Shown: one piece after another, positions 38,619 to 47,258 of the stretch
How positions within the stretch are numbered: position 1 is the stretch's first letter
How the letters are laid out: every line of letters begins with the position of its first letter
Assembly (NCBI RefSeq): GCF_001887355.1
Contig: NZ_MPIN01000007.1
Span: 394,888-458,887, forward strand
Source of the DNA: Cystobacter ferrugineus
GTDB taxonomy: Bacteria > Myxococcota > Myxococcia > Myxococcales > Myxococcaceae
DNA length: 64,000 nucleotides
Reading direction: 5' to 3'
Position numbers and translations under genes: made by a program
The notes under the pieces: model-generated
What the model was told of the DNA's origin: nothing
Databases searched by the model: none
Seen by the model: the letters and a program-made list of their open reading frames with translations, nothing else

Positions 38619-38690
38619 GGTCGAGCCGTGCGGAGGGTCCTCCCGCGGAGGAGGACCCCCGCGGTGTCATGAGGGAGCGAGCGGAGGGCT

Positions 38691-39167
38691 TCAGCTCTCG
38701 AGCGAGGCGCGCAGGAACCACGCGTGCTTCTCGAACTCGGTGATGATGCCGGTGAACAGGTCCACGGTGTCCGTGTCCTGGTGCTGCTCGGCCACCTTGC
38801 GGCTGTCGCGCAATCCGACGAGGTAGCCTTCGATGCGCTCGGCCAGCAGCTTCACGTGCTCCAGGTCCCTCGTCGTCTCCTGCGGGTAGTCCGCCAGCCG
38901 GCTCGTCTTGGCCACGTAGCGGCTGGTGCCGTAGGCCTTGCCGCCCAGCGTCACGGCGCGCTCGGCCACCGAGTCGTTGTGGTTGGCCAGGCTCACCGCG
39001 AACGTCTCGAAGAGCGGATGGAGCGCCGCGAACTGCGGGCCCTTGATGTTCCAGTGCGCGACCTTGATCTGGCTGTGCAGATCCAGACCGTCGGCCAGAC
39101 GCGCGTTGAGCTGATCGACGAGGGCGGCGCGGGACTGCTCGGGAAGGGGGCTCGGGCTGCGGTACAT
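38691..39167 (-). CDS. dps: Dps-family ferritin-like protein
   Basis: A 158-residue Dps protein. The ferroxidase ligands are in SQIKVAHWNIKGPQF (His) and HPLFETFAVSLANHNDSVAER (His/Asp/Glu arrangement of the Dps intersubunit site). It forms a dodecamer that oxidises and stores iron with hydrogen peroxide and protects DNA. It is separated by a terminator from the ahpC-ahpD operon and lies in the oxidative-stress block that runs to sodB. No long basic N-terminal tail is present, so DNA binding may be weak. Confidence 0.92.
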   Translation of the reverse strand: MYRSPSPLPEQSRAALVDQLNARLADGLDLHSQIKVAHWNIKGPQFAALHPLFETFAVSLANHNDSVAERAVTLGGKAYGTSRYVAKTSRLADYPQETTRDLEHVKLLAERIEGYLVGLRDSRKVAEQHQDTDTVDLFTGIITEFEKHAWFLRASLES

Positions 39168-39212
39168 GTGGATGTCCTTTCTGAAGATTCGTGGAATTGG
39201 ATGCGCGATGGC

Positions 39213-39255
39213 GCAAAAGGAAGCGCCCCCCGGTGGTGATACCGGAGGGCGCTTC
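39213..39255 (-). terminator. Rho-independent terminator of ahpC-ahpD
   Basis: Read on the minus strand, GAAGCGCCC...ACCGG pairs with its complement to form a long GC-rich hairpin that is followed by CTTTTGCG. It lies 33 bp after the ahpD stop and before dps, so the two transcription units are separate. Confidence 0.8.
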
Positions 39256-39287
39256 AGGAAAGCCCGCGCGATGGGGAACTGACGGCT

Positions 39288-39815
39288 TTACGACTCGAGA
39301 CCGACCGCCGCCGCGTGGATGACCGAGGCGATGCGGATGGCATCGTTCACCTGATCCTCGGAGATGCCACCGTCGATGACGACCTTCTCGTGCGACTGCA
39401 CGCACATCTCACAGCCGTTGATGGCGCTCACCGCGAGGCAGACGAGCTCGAAGTCCACCTTGTTGGTGAGCACCTGCCCCAGACGGTTCATCCGCAGACC
39501 GGGCCGCTTGGTGGCGTAGGACTCCTTGCCCACCATGTGACGGAACCGGTAGTAGATGTTGTTCATCCCCATCAGCGAGGCCGCCGCGCGGGAGTCCTCG
39601 ATGACGGGCTCGGCCTGCTCGCCGAGGGCCTGGCGGGCCTCGTGGAGAATGGCCTTCTTGAGCAGCTCGTTGCGCGAGGCGTAGGCGCAGGCCACGGCCA
39701 CGCCCCAGCGCTGAGCGGGGGTGAGGCTGTTGTTCTCCAGCACGGACTGGAGGTTCAGGCGGGTGTCCTTGTGGGCATCCGCCAGCTCACCGCGGACGAC
39801 TTCGAGCGACGCCAT
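39288..39815 (-). CDS. ahpD: AhpD-type alkyl hydroperoxidase
   Basis: A 175-residue carboxymuconolactone decarboxylase-fold protein. The redox motif is NGCEMCVQSHEK (CxxC followed by His), the AhpD active site that relays electrons to AhpC in mycobacteria. It lies 6 bp after ahpC in the same operon, supporting that role here. The protein is entirely helical and cytoplasmic. The operon ends at the terminator described downstream. Confidence 0.93.
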   Translation of the reverse strand: MASLEVVRGELADAHKDTRLNLQSVLENNSLTPAQRWGVAVACAYASRNELLKKAILHEARQALGEQAEPVIEDSRAAASLMGMNNIYYRFRHMVGKESYATKRPGLRMNRLGQVLTNKVDFELVCLAVSAINGCEMCVQSHEKVVIDGGISEDQVNDAIRIASVIHAAAVGLES

Positions 39816-39821
39816 GACGCC

Positions 39822-40376
39822 TTACCCCGCCTTCGCCAGCTTGGAGGTGAGGGTCTCCTCGCCCTTCTGCCAGTTGCAGGGGCAGAGCTCGTCCGTCTGG
39901 AACGCGTCCAGCGTGCGGAGCACCTCGCTCACGTTACGGCCCACCGACAGGTCGTTCACCGACACGTGCCGGATGATGCCCTCGGGGTCCGCGATGAAGG
40001 TGGCGCGCAGGGCCACGCCCTCGTCCTTGTGCAGCACGCCCAGCGCCGTGCTCAGCTCGCGCTTGATGTCCGCCAGCATCGGGAAGGGCAGACCCTTGAG
40101 GTCCGGGTGGTGCGTACGCCACGCGTGGTGCACGTACTCGCTGTCCGTGCTCACGCCGAGGATCTGCGCGTTGCGATCCTGGAAGTCCTTCTCGCGCTTG
40201 CCGAACTCCGCGATCTCCGTCGGGCAGATGAAGGTGAAGTCCTTGGGCCAGAAGAACAGCACCGTCCACTTGCCCTTGTAGGAGCCCTGGTTGATGTCCT
40301 TGAACTCCTTGCCCTTCTCCAGGCTCACCACGGCCTTCAGGTTGAACGCGGGAATCTTGTCGCCAACGGTCAGCAT
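39822..40376 (-). CDS. ahpC: Peroxiredoxin AhpC
   Basis: A 184-residue typical 2-Cys peroxiredoxin. The peroxidatic Cys is in DFTFICPTEIAEF, and a resolving Cys lies in the C-terminal ELCPCNWQKG. It reduces peroxides and peroxynitrite with AhpD as the likely reductant. ATG 40376 is preceded by AAGGAG at about 9 nt. A -24/-12 promoter lies about 70-85 bp upstream, and a sigma-54 activator gene is divergent, so expression is probably induced by that activator under oxidative or nitrosative stress. Confidence 0.95.
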   Translation of the reverse strand: MLTVGDKIPAFNLKAVVSLEKGKEFKDINQGSYKGKWTVLFFWPKDFTFICPTEIAEFGKREKDFQDRNAQILGVSTDSEYVHHAWRTHHPDLKGLPFPMLADIKRELSTALGVLHKDEGVALRATFIADPEGIIRHVSVNDLSVGRNVSEVLRTLDAFQTDELCPCNWQKGEETLTSKLAKAG

Positions 40377-40446
40377 TTGTTTCGACTCCTTGGATGGGGG
40401 CCTGCTTGCTCCCAGGCCCGGGTGGGTGAAGTTCGTGTACCCTCAA

Positions 40447-40462
40447 AGCAGCCACCGTGCCA
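40447..40462 (-). promoter_or_regulatory. Sigma-54 (-24/-12) promoter of ahpC
   Basis: On the minus strand the sequence reads TGGCACG-GTGG-CTGCT, matching the sigma-54 consensus TGGCACG-N4-TTGCW at all but one position and with GG and GC at the right spacing. Transcription would start near 40435, giving a leader of about 60 nt before ahpC. Confidence 0.7.
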
Positions 40463-40526
40463 GAACACGTCCTTCGTGATTCCAGGGGTTTATTGCTCCC
40501 CCGTGTTCAGGTCGACGCCGCCGGGA

Positions 40527-40574
40527 CGGTGCATACCGAAATAACGGTGTCCGGCGCCACTGACATTTCGGTGC
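40527..40574. promoter_or_regulatory. Candidate activator binding sites (UAS) for ahpC
   Basis: Between the ahpC promoter and the divergent activator gene lie a palindrome CGGT-GCAT-ACCG (40527-40538) and an inverted pair ACCGAAAT (40535-40542) / ATTTCGGT (40565-40572), with half-site centres 30 bp apart, about three helical turns. CGGTG occurs three times in the block. The distance upstream of the -24/-12 element (about 65-125 bp) suits enhancer sites. Confidence 0.45.
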
Positions 40575-40598
40575 CGCCCCGGTTATCTACGTAGACGT

Positions 40599-42206
40599 AT
40601 GGCGGATGACATCGTTGCGGTGACGCGCGCGGATTGGCGCGGGGAAGCTCGGGACCTGATCGAGCTGGCGACCTCGGAGCGGCCAGTGGCGGAGCTGCTG
40701 CGCCGGGGGCTGGAGTGGCTCACCCGGGTGGTGCGCTTCGATCTCGCCACGCTCTTCTTGCTGCGAGAAGGAAAACTGGTGGCGGTGGTGGCCCGGGGGC
40801 CCCTGGCGAGTGAGCGGGTGCGCCGGCACGAGCTGCGGCTGGCGGACTTCCCCTCGCTGCGCCAGGCGCTGGAGACGCGGCGGGCACGGGCCTTCACGGA
40901 CGAGGACCACTCGCACGGGGACGGCGACCCCTTCGATGGAGTGCTGGACCTGCCGCCCGGGCACTCGTGCATGGTGGTGCCCCTGTGCGCGGCGGAGCGC
41001 TGCTACGGGCTGCTGACGTTGGATAGAACCGAGTGCGAGACGTATCCGCAGTCGGTGGTGGACCTGGTGGAGGTGTACGGGCAGATGTTGGCCACGTCGC
41101 TGCAGGAGGTCGAGCAGAAGAGCACGCTCGAGCGGCTGCACCAGCGGGAGCACGAGCACGCGCGGCTGCTGGAGTCGCAACTGGGCGGGGACGAGGTGGG
41201 GGTGCTGGAGACGTCGCGCAGCCCGGTGGTGCGCGAGCTGGCGATGCGGGCGCGGCAGGTGGCGGAGACGGAGACGCCGGTGTTGCTGCTGGGCGAGACG
41301 GGCACGGGCAAGGAGCGGCTGGCGCGGGCGGTGCACCGCTGGAGCACCCGGGCGGAGGCGCCCTTCGTGACGCTCAACTGCGCGGCCATTCCCGAGGGGC
41401 TCCTGGAGAGCGAGCTGTTCGGCCACGTGAAGGGCGCGTTCACCGGGGCCACGAAGGACCGGGCCGGGCGCTTCCAGATGGCGCACGGGGGCACGCTCTT
41501 CCTCGACGAGGTGGGGGAGATGCCCGTGGAGCTGCAGGCCAAGCTGCTGCGCGCCCTGCAGGAGAAGACCTTCGAGCCGGTGGGCAGTGACAAGACGGTG
41601 CGCGCGGACGTGCGCATCCTCGCCGCCACCCACGTGGACCTGCGCCAGGCCATCTCCCAGCGGCGCTTCCGCGAGGACCTCTATTACCGGCTGAGCGTCT
41701 TCCCGCTGCGGCTGCCGCCCTTGCGCGAGCGGCTGGAGGATCTGCCGCTCTTGTGTGCCTTCCTCCTGGAGGAGCAGGCCCGGAGGACGGCGCGGCGGGG
41801 GATGAAGGTGACGCCGGAGGGGCTCGTGCGCCTGGCGACCTACGACTGGCCGGGCAACATCCGCGAGCTGGCCAATGCGTTGGAGCGCGCCACCATCCTG
41901 TCGCGCAAGCGGGAGCTGGGCGCCGAGGCGTTCGACGTGCCCGTGCGCGCGCCCGAGCCGAAGCGCCCCTCCGAGCCCGCCCCCGCCCCGGAGTCCGTGG
42001 AGGAGGGCTCCGTGGCGACGCTGGAGGAGGTGCAGCGCCAGCACATCCTGCGCGTGCTCGCCCGCACGCAGGGCCGGCTCTACGGCCCCGGGGGCGCCGC
42101 GGCGCTGTTGGGTCTCAAACCCTCCACGCTGCAAAGTCGCATGAAGAAGCTGGGCATCATGCGTCTGGAGCAATACGTGGCCAACCCGCCGCCTTCCGGG
42201 AAATAG
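40599..42206 (+). CDS. Sigma-54-dependent activator with GAF sensor (NorR-like layout)
   Basis: A 535-residue enhancer-binding protein. A GAF-type sensor covers about residues 20-170 (FDLATLFLLREGKLVAVVAR, CMVVPLCAAERCYGLLTLDR). The AAA+ domain follows, with Walker A GETGTGKE, the sigma-54 contact loop GAFTGAT, Walker B LFLDEVGEMP and the arginine finger region RFREDLYYRLSVFPLRLPPL. A Fis-type helix-turn-helix at the end (GGAAALLGLKPSTLQSRMKK) contacts DNA. The order is the same as in NorR, which senses nitric oxide through iron in GAF. Divergent from ahpCD, whose promoter is of the sigma-54 type; it is the obvious regulator. The signal is not proven by sequence. Confidence 0.92.
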   Translation: MADDIVAVTRADWRGEARDLIELATSERPVAELLRRGLEWLTRVVRFDLATLFLLREGKLVAVVARGPLASERVRRHELRLADFPSLRQALETRRARAFTDEDHSHGDGDPFDGVLDLPPGHSCMVVPLCAAERCYGLLTLDRTECETYPQSVVDLVEVYGQMLATSLQEVEQKSTLERLHQREHEHARLLESQLGGDEVGVLETSRSPVVRELAMRARQVAETETPVLLLGETGTGKERLARAVHRWSTRAEAPFVTLNCAAIPEGLLESELFGHVKGAFTGATKDRAGRFQMAHGGTLFLDEVGEMPVELQAKLLRALQEKTFEPVGSDKTVRADVRILAATHVDLRQAISQRRFREDLYYRLSVFPLRLPPLRERLEDLPLLCAFLLEEQARRTARRGMKVTPEGLVRLATYDWPGNIRELANALERATILSRKRELGAEAFDVPVRAPEPKRPSEPAPAPESVEEGSVATLEEVQRQHILRVLARTQGRLYGPGGAAALLGLKPSTLQSRMKKLGIMRLEQYVANPPPSGK

Positions 42207-42261
42207 CGTGGGAGGCGGACCGTTGCTCCGTACGCCGCTGTCCTGGAGGTCATGAGGAACC

Positions 42262-43110
42262 ATGAGCGATCCGATGCCGCCGCCCTCGTCTTTCGGCCCT
42301 CCCCCGGGCGCATCGAAGAAGCCCCCGTCCTCACGCGCGCCGCTGATCGTGGTGCTCCTGGGCGCCGTGGTGGCGCTGGCCATCGTGGGGTACTCCTGGT
42401 GGAAGGGCCGCCAGGCGCCAGCCGTCGCGCCCCCGCCGCCCCCCGCCGCCCCCGTGGACACGGCGCCGGATGCCTCCATTGACGATGTGCCCCCGCCGCT
42501 GCCTCCCCTCGCGGAGAGCGATGCCCGCGTGCGCGAGCTGGTGGGGTTGTTGTCCTCCCTGCCCGAGCTGCAGAAGTGGCTGTCCTCCACCGAGGACCTG
42601 GTGCGCCGCTTCTCCTCGGCCGTGTCCAACATCGCCGAGGGCCAGAGCCCCCGCTCCTCGTTGTCCTTCATGGCCCCCGTGGGGGACTTCCAGGTGATCC
42701 GGCGCGAGCGCCGCCTCTTCATCGCTCCCGAGAGCTTCGCCCGCTACGACGGCGTGACACGGGTGCTCACGTCGCTCGACACGTCCACCAGCGCCATCAC
42801 GTACAAGGCGCTCCGGCCGCTCATCCAGGGGGCCTATCTGGAGATCAGCCGCCCCGGGCAGCGCTTCGATCAGACGCTCTCCAACGCCATCCAGCACATG
42901 CTGGACACCCCCGTACCCGAGGGCGACGTGGAGGTGGTGGACGCGCCGGGCGGGGTGAACTTCAACTACGCCTCCGAGGAGCTGGAGGGGCTCAGCGCCG
43001 CGCAGAAGCACCTGGTGCGCATGGGGCCCACCAACGCCCGGGCCATCCAGGCCAAGCTGCGCGAGCTGCGAGACGCGCTCGCCCTGCCGCCACCCGACGC
43101 CTCGCCGTGA
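42262..43110 (+). CDS. DUF3014 membrane-anchored protein
   Basis: A 282-residue protein. A Pro-rich cytoplasmic start is followed by one transmembrane helix (APLIVVLLGAVVALAIVGYS), a Pro/Ala-rich linker, then a DUF3014-type domain (DARVRELVGLLSSLPELQKW, and the FMAPVGDFQVIRRERRLFIA, SFARYDGVTRVLTSLDT run that is typical). Family members are bacterial periplasmic-side proteins of unknown function. The gene lies 55 bp after the sigma-54 activator and may share its transcript. Confidence 0.75.
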   Translation: MSDPMPPPSSFGPPPGASKKPPSSRAPLIVVLLGAVVALAIVGYSWWKGRQAPAVAPPPPPAAPVDTAPDASIDDVPPPLPPLAESDARVRELVGLLSSLPELQKWLSSTEDLVRRFSSAVSNIAEGQSPRSSLSFMAPVGDFQVIRRERRLFIAPESFARYDGVTRVLTSLDTSTSAITYKALRPLIQGAYLEISRPGQRFDQTLSNAIQHMLDTPVPEGDVEVVDAPGGVNFNYASEELEGLSAAQKHLVRMGPTNARAIQAKLRELRDALALPPPDASP

Positions 43111-43132
43111 GGGAGGGGCGGGGACGGCACGC

Positions 43133-43693
43133 TCAAATTCCCCCGGGGGCCAGCACGACGATGCTGAAGGCCACCAGCGGCTTGTCCCCCTTGTTGCGGT
43201 AGGTGTGCTTCTGGTCCCCCCGGAAGACGAGCACGTCGCGCGCCTCGAGCGTCCACACGGAGCCGACCGTCACCAGCTCCAGGGTGCCGCTCTCGCACGT
43301 GAGGTATTCCCGCGTGCCGGGCGTGTGGGGAACGCCCACGAGCACGCCGTCGCCGGGAAACTCCATCCGCTCGATGATGAGGCCCGGCAGGCTGTCGGGC
43401 AGCACCCGCTCGATGCGCACGTTGCCCTTGGTGCGCGAGGACAGGCTCGCCCGCTTGACGAGCCGGGCTTCCTGCCGGGGCGCGCCGAGCAGCTCCTCCA
43501 CCGTGGTCTGCAACGACGACGCGACGCGCAACAGGACTGACAGGGTCGGGTTTCCACTGCCCGACTCCAGGTGGGTCCACGTCGCGCGCGGCACGCCCGC
43601 CAGCCGGGCGATCTGCTGCTGACTCAAGCCGCGCGCGTCGCGCAGCGCGCGCAGGTTGCGCGCCAGGTTCTCGGAGGTGCGCTCCATGGCCAT
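43133..43693 (-). CDS. XRE-family regulator with C-terminal cupin
   Basis: About 186 residues. An N-terminal helix-turn-helix of the XRE type (LARNLRALRDARGLSQQQIA, RLAGVPRATWTHLESGSGNP) is joined to a cupin_2 domain (LPGLIIERMEFPGDGVLVG, VPHTPGTREYLTCESGTLEL, FRGDQKHTYRNKGDKP). Such proteins sense small ligands and control nearby metabolic or stress genes. The start used is ATG 43693 with GGGAGAGG upstream; ATG 43729 with GGAAGGGG is also plausible. Divergent from sodB, with 173 bp between them, so sodB or itself may be the target. Confidence 0.88.
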   Translation of the reverse strand: MAMERTSENLARNLRALRDARGLSQQQIARLAGVPRATWTHLESGSGNPTLSVLLRVASSLQTTVEELLGAPRQEARLVKRASLSSRTKGNVRIERVLPDSLPGLIIERMEFPGDGVLVGVPHTPGTREYLTCESGTLELVTVGSVWTLEARDVLVFRGDQKHTYRNKGDKPLVAFSIVVLAPGGI

Positions 43694-43866
43694 GGCTGCT
43701 GCCTCTCCCGTCCGGCCTTCCCGTGACATCCCCGTGGCCCCTTCCCCGTGCATCCGCGCCATCTCATTGGCGACCGGACAATTTATTGACCAGGCCGCTG
43801 ACATACGGACCACATGCCGGTAGAGCAAGGGCAGCTTCAGCGTACCCACGACGAAAGGACGTCCCC

Positions 43867-44451
43867 ATGCCGTTCACTTTGCCGGACCTGCCGTACAACA
43901 AGGATGCACTCGCCCCCCACATCAGCGCGGAGACGCTCGAGTACCACCACGGCAAGCACCATGCCGCGTACGTGACGAACCTGAACAAGCTGCTCGAGGG
44001 CAAGCCCGAGGCCAACCAGTCGCTCGAGCAGGTCATCCTGAGCAGCGACGGTGGCGTGTTCAACAACGCCGCCCAGGTGTGGAACCACACCTTCTACTGG
44101 AACTGCATGAAGCCCAACGGCGGCGGCAAGCCGACGGGCGACCTCGCGGACGCCATCACCCGCGACTTCGGCTCGTATGAGAACTTCCGCGAGCAGTTCT
44201 CCAACGCCGCCGCGACGCAGTTCGGCTCGGGCTGGGCCTGGCTGGTGCTCGACAAGGACAAGCTGGCCATCACCAAGACGGGCAACGCGGACCTGCCGAT
44301 GAAGCACGGCCAGAAGGCGCTGCTGACCATCGACGTGTGGGAGCACGCCTACTACATCGACTTCCGCAACGCGCGCCCGAAGTACATCTCCACGTTCCTC
44401 GACAGCCTGGTCAACTGGGACTTCGTCACCCAGAACCTCAAGACGCGCTGA
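43867..44451 (+). CDS. sodB: Fe-type superoxide dismutase
   Basis: A 194-residue Fe/Mn superoxide dismutase. Metal ligands are in the N-terminal helix (LEYHHGKHHAAYV), NAAQVWNHTFYWNCMKP and DVWEHAYYIDFRNARP. The AAQ before WNH and TQFGSGWAWLV are the features usual in iron enzymes, so sodB is preferred. It has no signal peptide and is cytoplasmic. Divergent from the XRE-cupin regulator. It ends 17 bp from the convergent histidine kinase gene. Confidence 0.93.
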   Translation: MPFTLPDLPYNKDALAPHISAETLEYHHGKHHAAYVTNLNKLLEGKPEANQSLEQVILSSDGGVFNNAAQVWNHTFYWNCMKPNGGGKPTGDLADAITRDFGSYENFREQFSNAAATQFGSGWAWLVLDKDKLAITKTGNADLPMKHGQKALLTIDVWEHAYYIDFRNARPKYISTFLDSLVNWDFVTQNLKTR

Positions 44452-44468
44452 GCGAGGCGCTCGTGGTG

Positions 44469-46352
44469 TCAGGCGTCCGGCGCGTCGGTGGCGCCGGGCG
44501 CGTGGCGCGGGAGGACGAGCGCGAAGGTCGTGCCTTCCTCTGGCGAGGAGCGGACCTCCACCTCGCCCTGGTGTGCCCGGACGAGCTCCCGGACGATGAA
44601 GAGGCCCAGCCCCACTCCGCGCCCCGAGGCCCGGTGTGCGCCGTGGCCCCCGCTCCGGAAGGGCTCGAAGAGGTGGGGCAGCAGCGCCGCGTCGATGGGC
44701 TTGCCCTGGCTGTTCACCTCCAGCCGCTGCACTCCGGCGGCATCCCAGATCTGGATGGTGATGGGGCGGGACTCGTCGCCGTGCTCGAGCGCGTTGCCCA
44801 CCAGGTTGGAGAAGACCTGCGCCAGGCGGTCCGCGTCCCAGTGGCCCTGGGTGTTGCCCTCCACGGTGAGCTGGAGGGGGCGCCGCGGGTAGATGGCCGT
44901 GAATTCGTCGAGCACCCGGCGGCACACCTGTTCCAGGTCCGTGTCGCGGCGCACCACCGGCAGGTTCCCGTCGCGCGCCCGGACGCTGTCGAGCATCTGG
45001 TGCGTCAGCCGGGTCACGCGCCGGGTGGTTTCCTCGATGCGCGAGAGGGCGGTGCGCTGCGCCGGGGTGAGGTTGGGGGCCTGCGCCAGCATCTGCGCGG
45101 ACAGCCGGATGGCGGACAGCGGGCTGCCCAGGTCATGGCTGACGATGCCGAGGACGCGCTCGACGAGCCGCGCCTCCCGAGCCGTCTCCTCCTCGCGCCG
45201 CTTGTGCTCGCTCACGTCCATCATCGCTCCAATGAGCCGCTCGGGCCGTCCCTCGGGGCTCCGGTCGATGTAGCCGCGCTCCAATACCCACGCGTAGGTG
45301 CCATCCGCCCGCCGGAAGCGGTACTCGCTCGACCAGTGGTCGTCCCGGCCCTCCATCGCGGCGTGCAGGGCACGCAGGGCTCGGGGCTGATCGTCCAGGT
45401 GGATGCGCTCCCTCCACCAGCCCAGGGACGCGCTGCCCTCCTCGGGCACCTCGCCGAACACCTCTCCGAGCGCCGTGCTCCAGTTCATCTCGCCGCTGCC
45501 GAGGTTCCAGTCCCACAGCACATCCCGGGTGGCCCGCGCCACCAGCCGGTAGCGTGCCTCGCTCTCCTGGAGCGCCCGCTCCAGGCGCTTGCGCTCGGTG
45601 ATGTCCCGGGAGATGCCGAACAACCCGGTGACGGCCCCCGTCTTCTCGTCCCGGAGCACTCCCTTGGTGGACAGCCACACCCGCTGGCCCGCGAGATCCT
45701 CGTCCTCGTACGTCAGGGGCCGCTGCGCGGCGAGCACCTCTTGATCATGAGCCCGCGTGGCACTCGCATCCTCGGGCAGGAAGATGTCCTGGTCGCCATG
45801 ACCGATGATGTCCACCGGCGAGGCGCCCATCGCGCGCGCGCCCGCGGGGTTGATGAGCGTGTAGCGGCCGTCGAGATCCTTGGCGAAGATGGCGTCCGAG
45901 GCGCAGTGGATGACCCGCTGGAACAGCTCCCGCTCGCGCCGCAGCGACTCCAGCTCCCGCCGCTCGGCGGTGATGTCGCGGAGCCACAGCAGCAGGTGCC
46001 CGGCGCGCGGGTGCGCGTCGACGTGGATGACGACCCGGGCCTCGCCCTCTCCGTGGGACAGCTCGGTGGAGAGGCTTCCCTGGCTCTTGAACGCCTCCTC
46101 CCAGCGCAGCAGCTCGCGCACGAAGGGCTCTCCCTTGTCGCCAAGGTCCCGCAGGTGCAGGCCCAGGAACAGGTGCGCATCTGGCACCAGACGCCGGGTG
46201 GCGGAATTGGCCTGGATCCACAGGGCTTCCTGAAGGGGCGTGGGGGAGTTCGCCGCCAGCCGCAGCAGCACCAGGCCATAGGGCGCGAGCGACCAGAAGG
46301 AACTCGTCATGGCCTCGATGCTCTCCAGCCCCCCTGCTGCAATGGCTCGCAT
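44469..46352 (-). CDS. PAS-domain sensor histidine kinase
   Basis: A 627-residue kinase without transmembrane helices. An N-terminal PAS-like region is followed by a PAS/PAC (VIHCASDAIFAKDLDGRYTL, GLFGISRDITERKRLE), a PAS_3 unit (SSEYRFRRADGTYAWVLERG, LIGAMMDVSEHKRREE), HisKA with the acceptor in LGIVSHDLGSPLSAIRL, and HATPase_c with NLVGNALEHGDE, a weakened G1 region (RLEVNSQGKPID in place of the usual DxGxG), and GRGVGLGLFIVRELV. The altered G1 box (no Asp) is unusual but seen in some kinases of this subgroup. No response regulator is adjacent. It lies downstream of the lytic transglycosylase and GNAT genes on the same strand. Confidence 0.9.
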   Translation of the reverse strand: MRAIAAGGLESIEAMTSSFWSLAPYGLVLLRLAANSPTPLQEALWIQANSATRRLVPDAHLFLGLHLRDLGDKGEPFVRELLRWEEAFKSQGSLSTELSHGEGEARVVIHVDAHPRAGHLLLWLRDITAERRELESLRRERELFQRVIHCASDAIFAKDLDGRYTLINPAGARAMGASPVDIIGHGDQDIFLPEDASATRAHDQEVLAAQRPLTYEDEDLAGQRVWLSTKGVLRDEKTGAVTGLFGISRDITERKRLERALQESEARYRLVARATRDVLWDWNLGSGEMNWSTALGEVFGEVPEEGSASLGWWRERIHLDDQPRALRALHAAMEGRDDHWSSEYRFRRADGTYAWVLERGYIDRSPEGRPERLIGAMMDVSEHKRREEETAREARLVERVLGIVSHDLGSPLSAIRLSAQMLAQAPNLTPAQRTALSRIEETTRRVTRLTHQMLDSVRARDGNLPVVRRDTDLEQVCRRVLDEFTAIYPRRPLQLTVEGNTQGHWDADRLAQVFSNLVGNALEHGDESRPITIQIWDAAGVQRLEVNSQGKPIDAALLPHLFEPFRSGGHGAHRASGRGVGLGLFIVRELVRAHQGEVEVRSSPEEGTTFALVLPRHAPGATDAPDA

Positions 46353-46445
46353 GCAACGACCCTAGCGCGCTCCCTCTCCTGGCTTGAATCGGTCCCGGGT
46401 CTGACCCCAGTGTTCTGCGTAAAACCCGCTTTTCAGGAAAGATTC

Positions 46446-47252
46446 TCACCGGCCCGGAGCGGGCGGCGCCATGTAGAACTGGAAGCGTGTCACCGGCCGG
46501 TAGCCCATGCGGCGGTAGACGGGCAGGCCCGCGGGAGTGGCGTGCAGCACCGTGCGCTCCAGGCCCCAGGTGCGGTGGGCCTCGGTGAGCGCGTGGCGGA
46601 TGACGGCCTCGGCGCAGCCGAGCTGCCGGTGGGGTGGGAGGGTGGCGACCATGGACACATAGGCGACGTCGTTCGCGCGCATCACGGACGCGCAGGTGGC
46701 GGCTTGCTCCAGGCGGTAGCCGACGAAGCCCAGGTTGTCGCCGGAGAAGACCGCCGGGACATCGAACACCTGGCGTCCGGTGACCAGCGCCACGTCGTAG
46801 CTGAGGGAGTTGAGGTCGGCGAGGTCGCCGCGCACGCTCGCGTCACTCGCCGCGCGCATCTCCATGCGGGGCAGGGGGCGGGAGGCGGGCAGCAGCCGCT
46901 CGGCGACCATGCCGGTGGCGACCACGCTGGGTACCAGGCCCAGGGGGGCCAACAGGGACGCCGCGCGTGCGCGCAGGGCGGGCGGGACCCAGTCCTCGCA
47001 CAGCGCGAGCATCCAGCCCTGTCTCCGGGGAGCGAAGTAGTGGGCGGCGGCGGTGGCGGCGTGGCTCAGGGCCGCCTCCGTGTCCACCGGCGCGGGCAGG
47101 AAGGCCGCGTTGAGCATGGACCAGGGGACATTGCTCGCCGCGATGCTCACCCCCGGCTGTTCGAGCACCTCGCCGGTGGGACTGCCACGGGCGAAGAAGC
47201 GCCAGGCGTCTTGGAAGCGGACGTTGGACTCGTGGATTTCTTCTGGGGACAT
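46446..47252 (-). CDS. GNAT-family N-acetyltransferase
   Basis: A 268-residue protein. The N-terminal 130 residues form a divergent half (SMLNAAFLPAPVDTEAALSH). The C-terminal half is a GNAT fold with YVSMVATLPPHRQLGCAEAV, where the R/Q-x-x-G-x-A loop binds acetyl-CoA, and LHATPAGLPVYRRMGYRPVT, the usual end strand with 'YRRMGY'. The substrate is unknown. It follows the lytic transglycosylase gene by 6 bp, so the pair is an operon, though the biochemical link is unclear. Confidence 0.85.
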   Translation of the reverse strand: MSPEEIHESNVRFQDAWRFFARGSPTGEVLEQPGVSIAASNVPWSMLNAAFLPAPVDTEAALSHAATAAAHYFAPRRQGWMLALCEDWVPPALRARAASLLAPLGLVPSVVATGMVAERLLPASRPLPRMEMRAASDASVRGDLADLNSLSYDVALVTGRQVFDVPAVFSGDNLGFVGYRLEQAATCASVMRANDVAYVSMVATLPPHRQLGCAEAVIRHALTEAHRTWGLERTVLHATPAGLPVYRRMGYRPVTRFQFYMAPPAPGR

Positions 47253-47258
47253 GGGGGC

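Noticed and set aside
40587-42722. A minus-strand frame of 711 codons opposite the sigma-54 activator
   Set aside because: Shadow of a gene with Walker, GAFTGA and Fis motifs; it would also run through the divergent start region.
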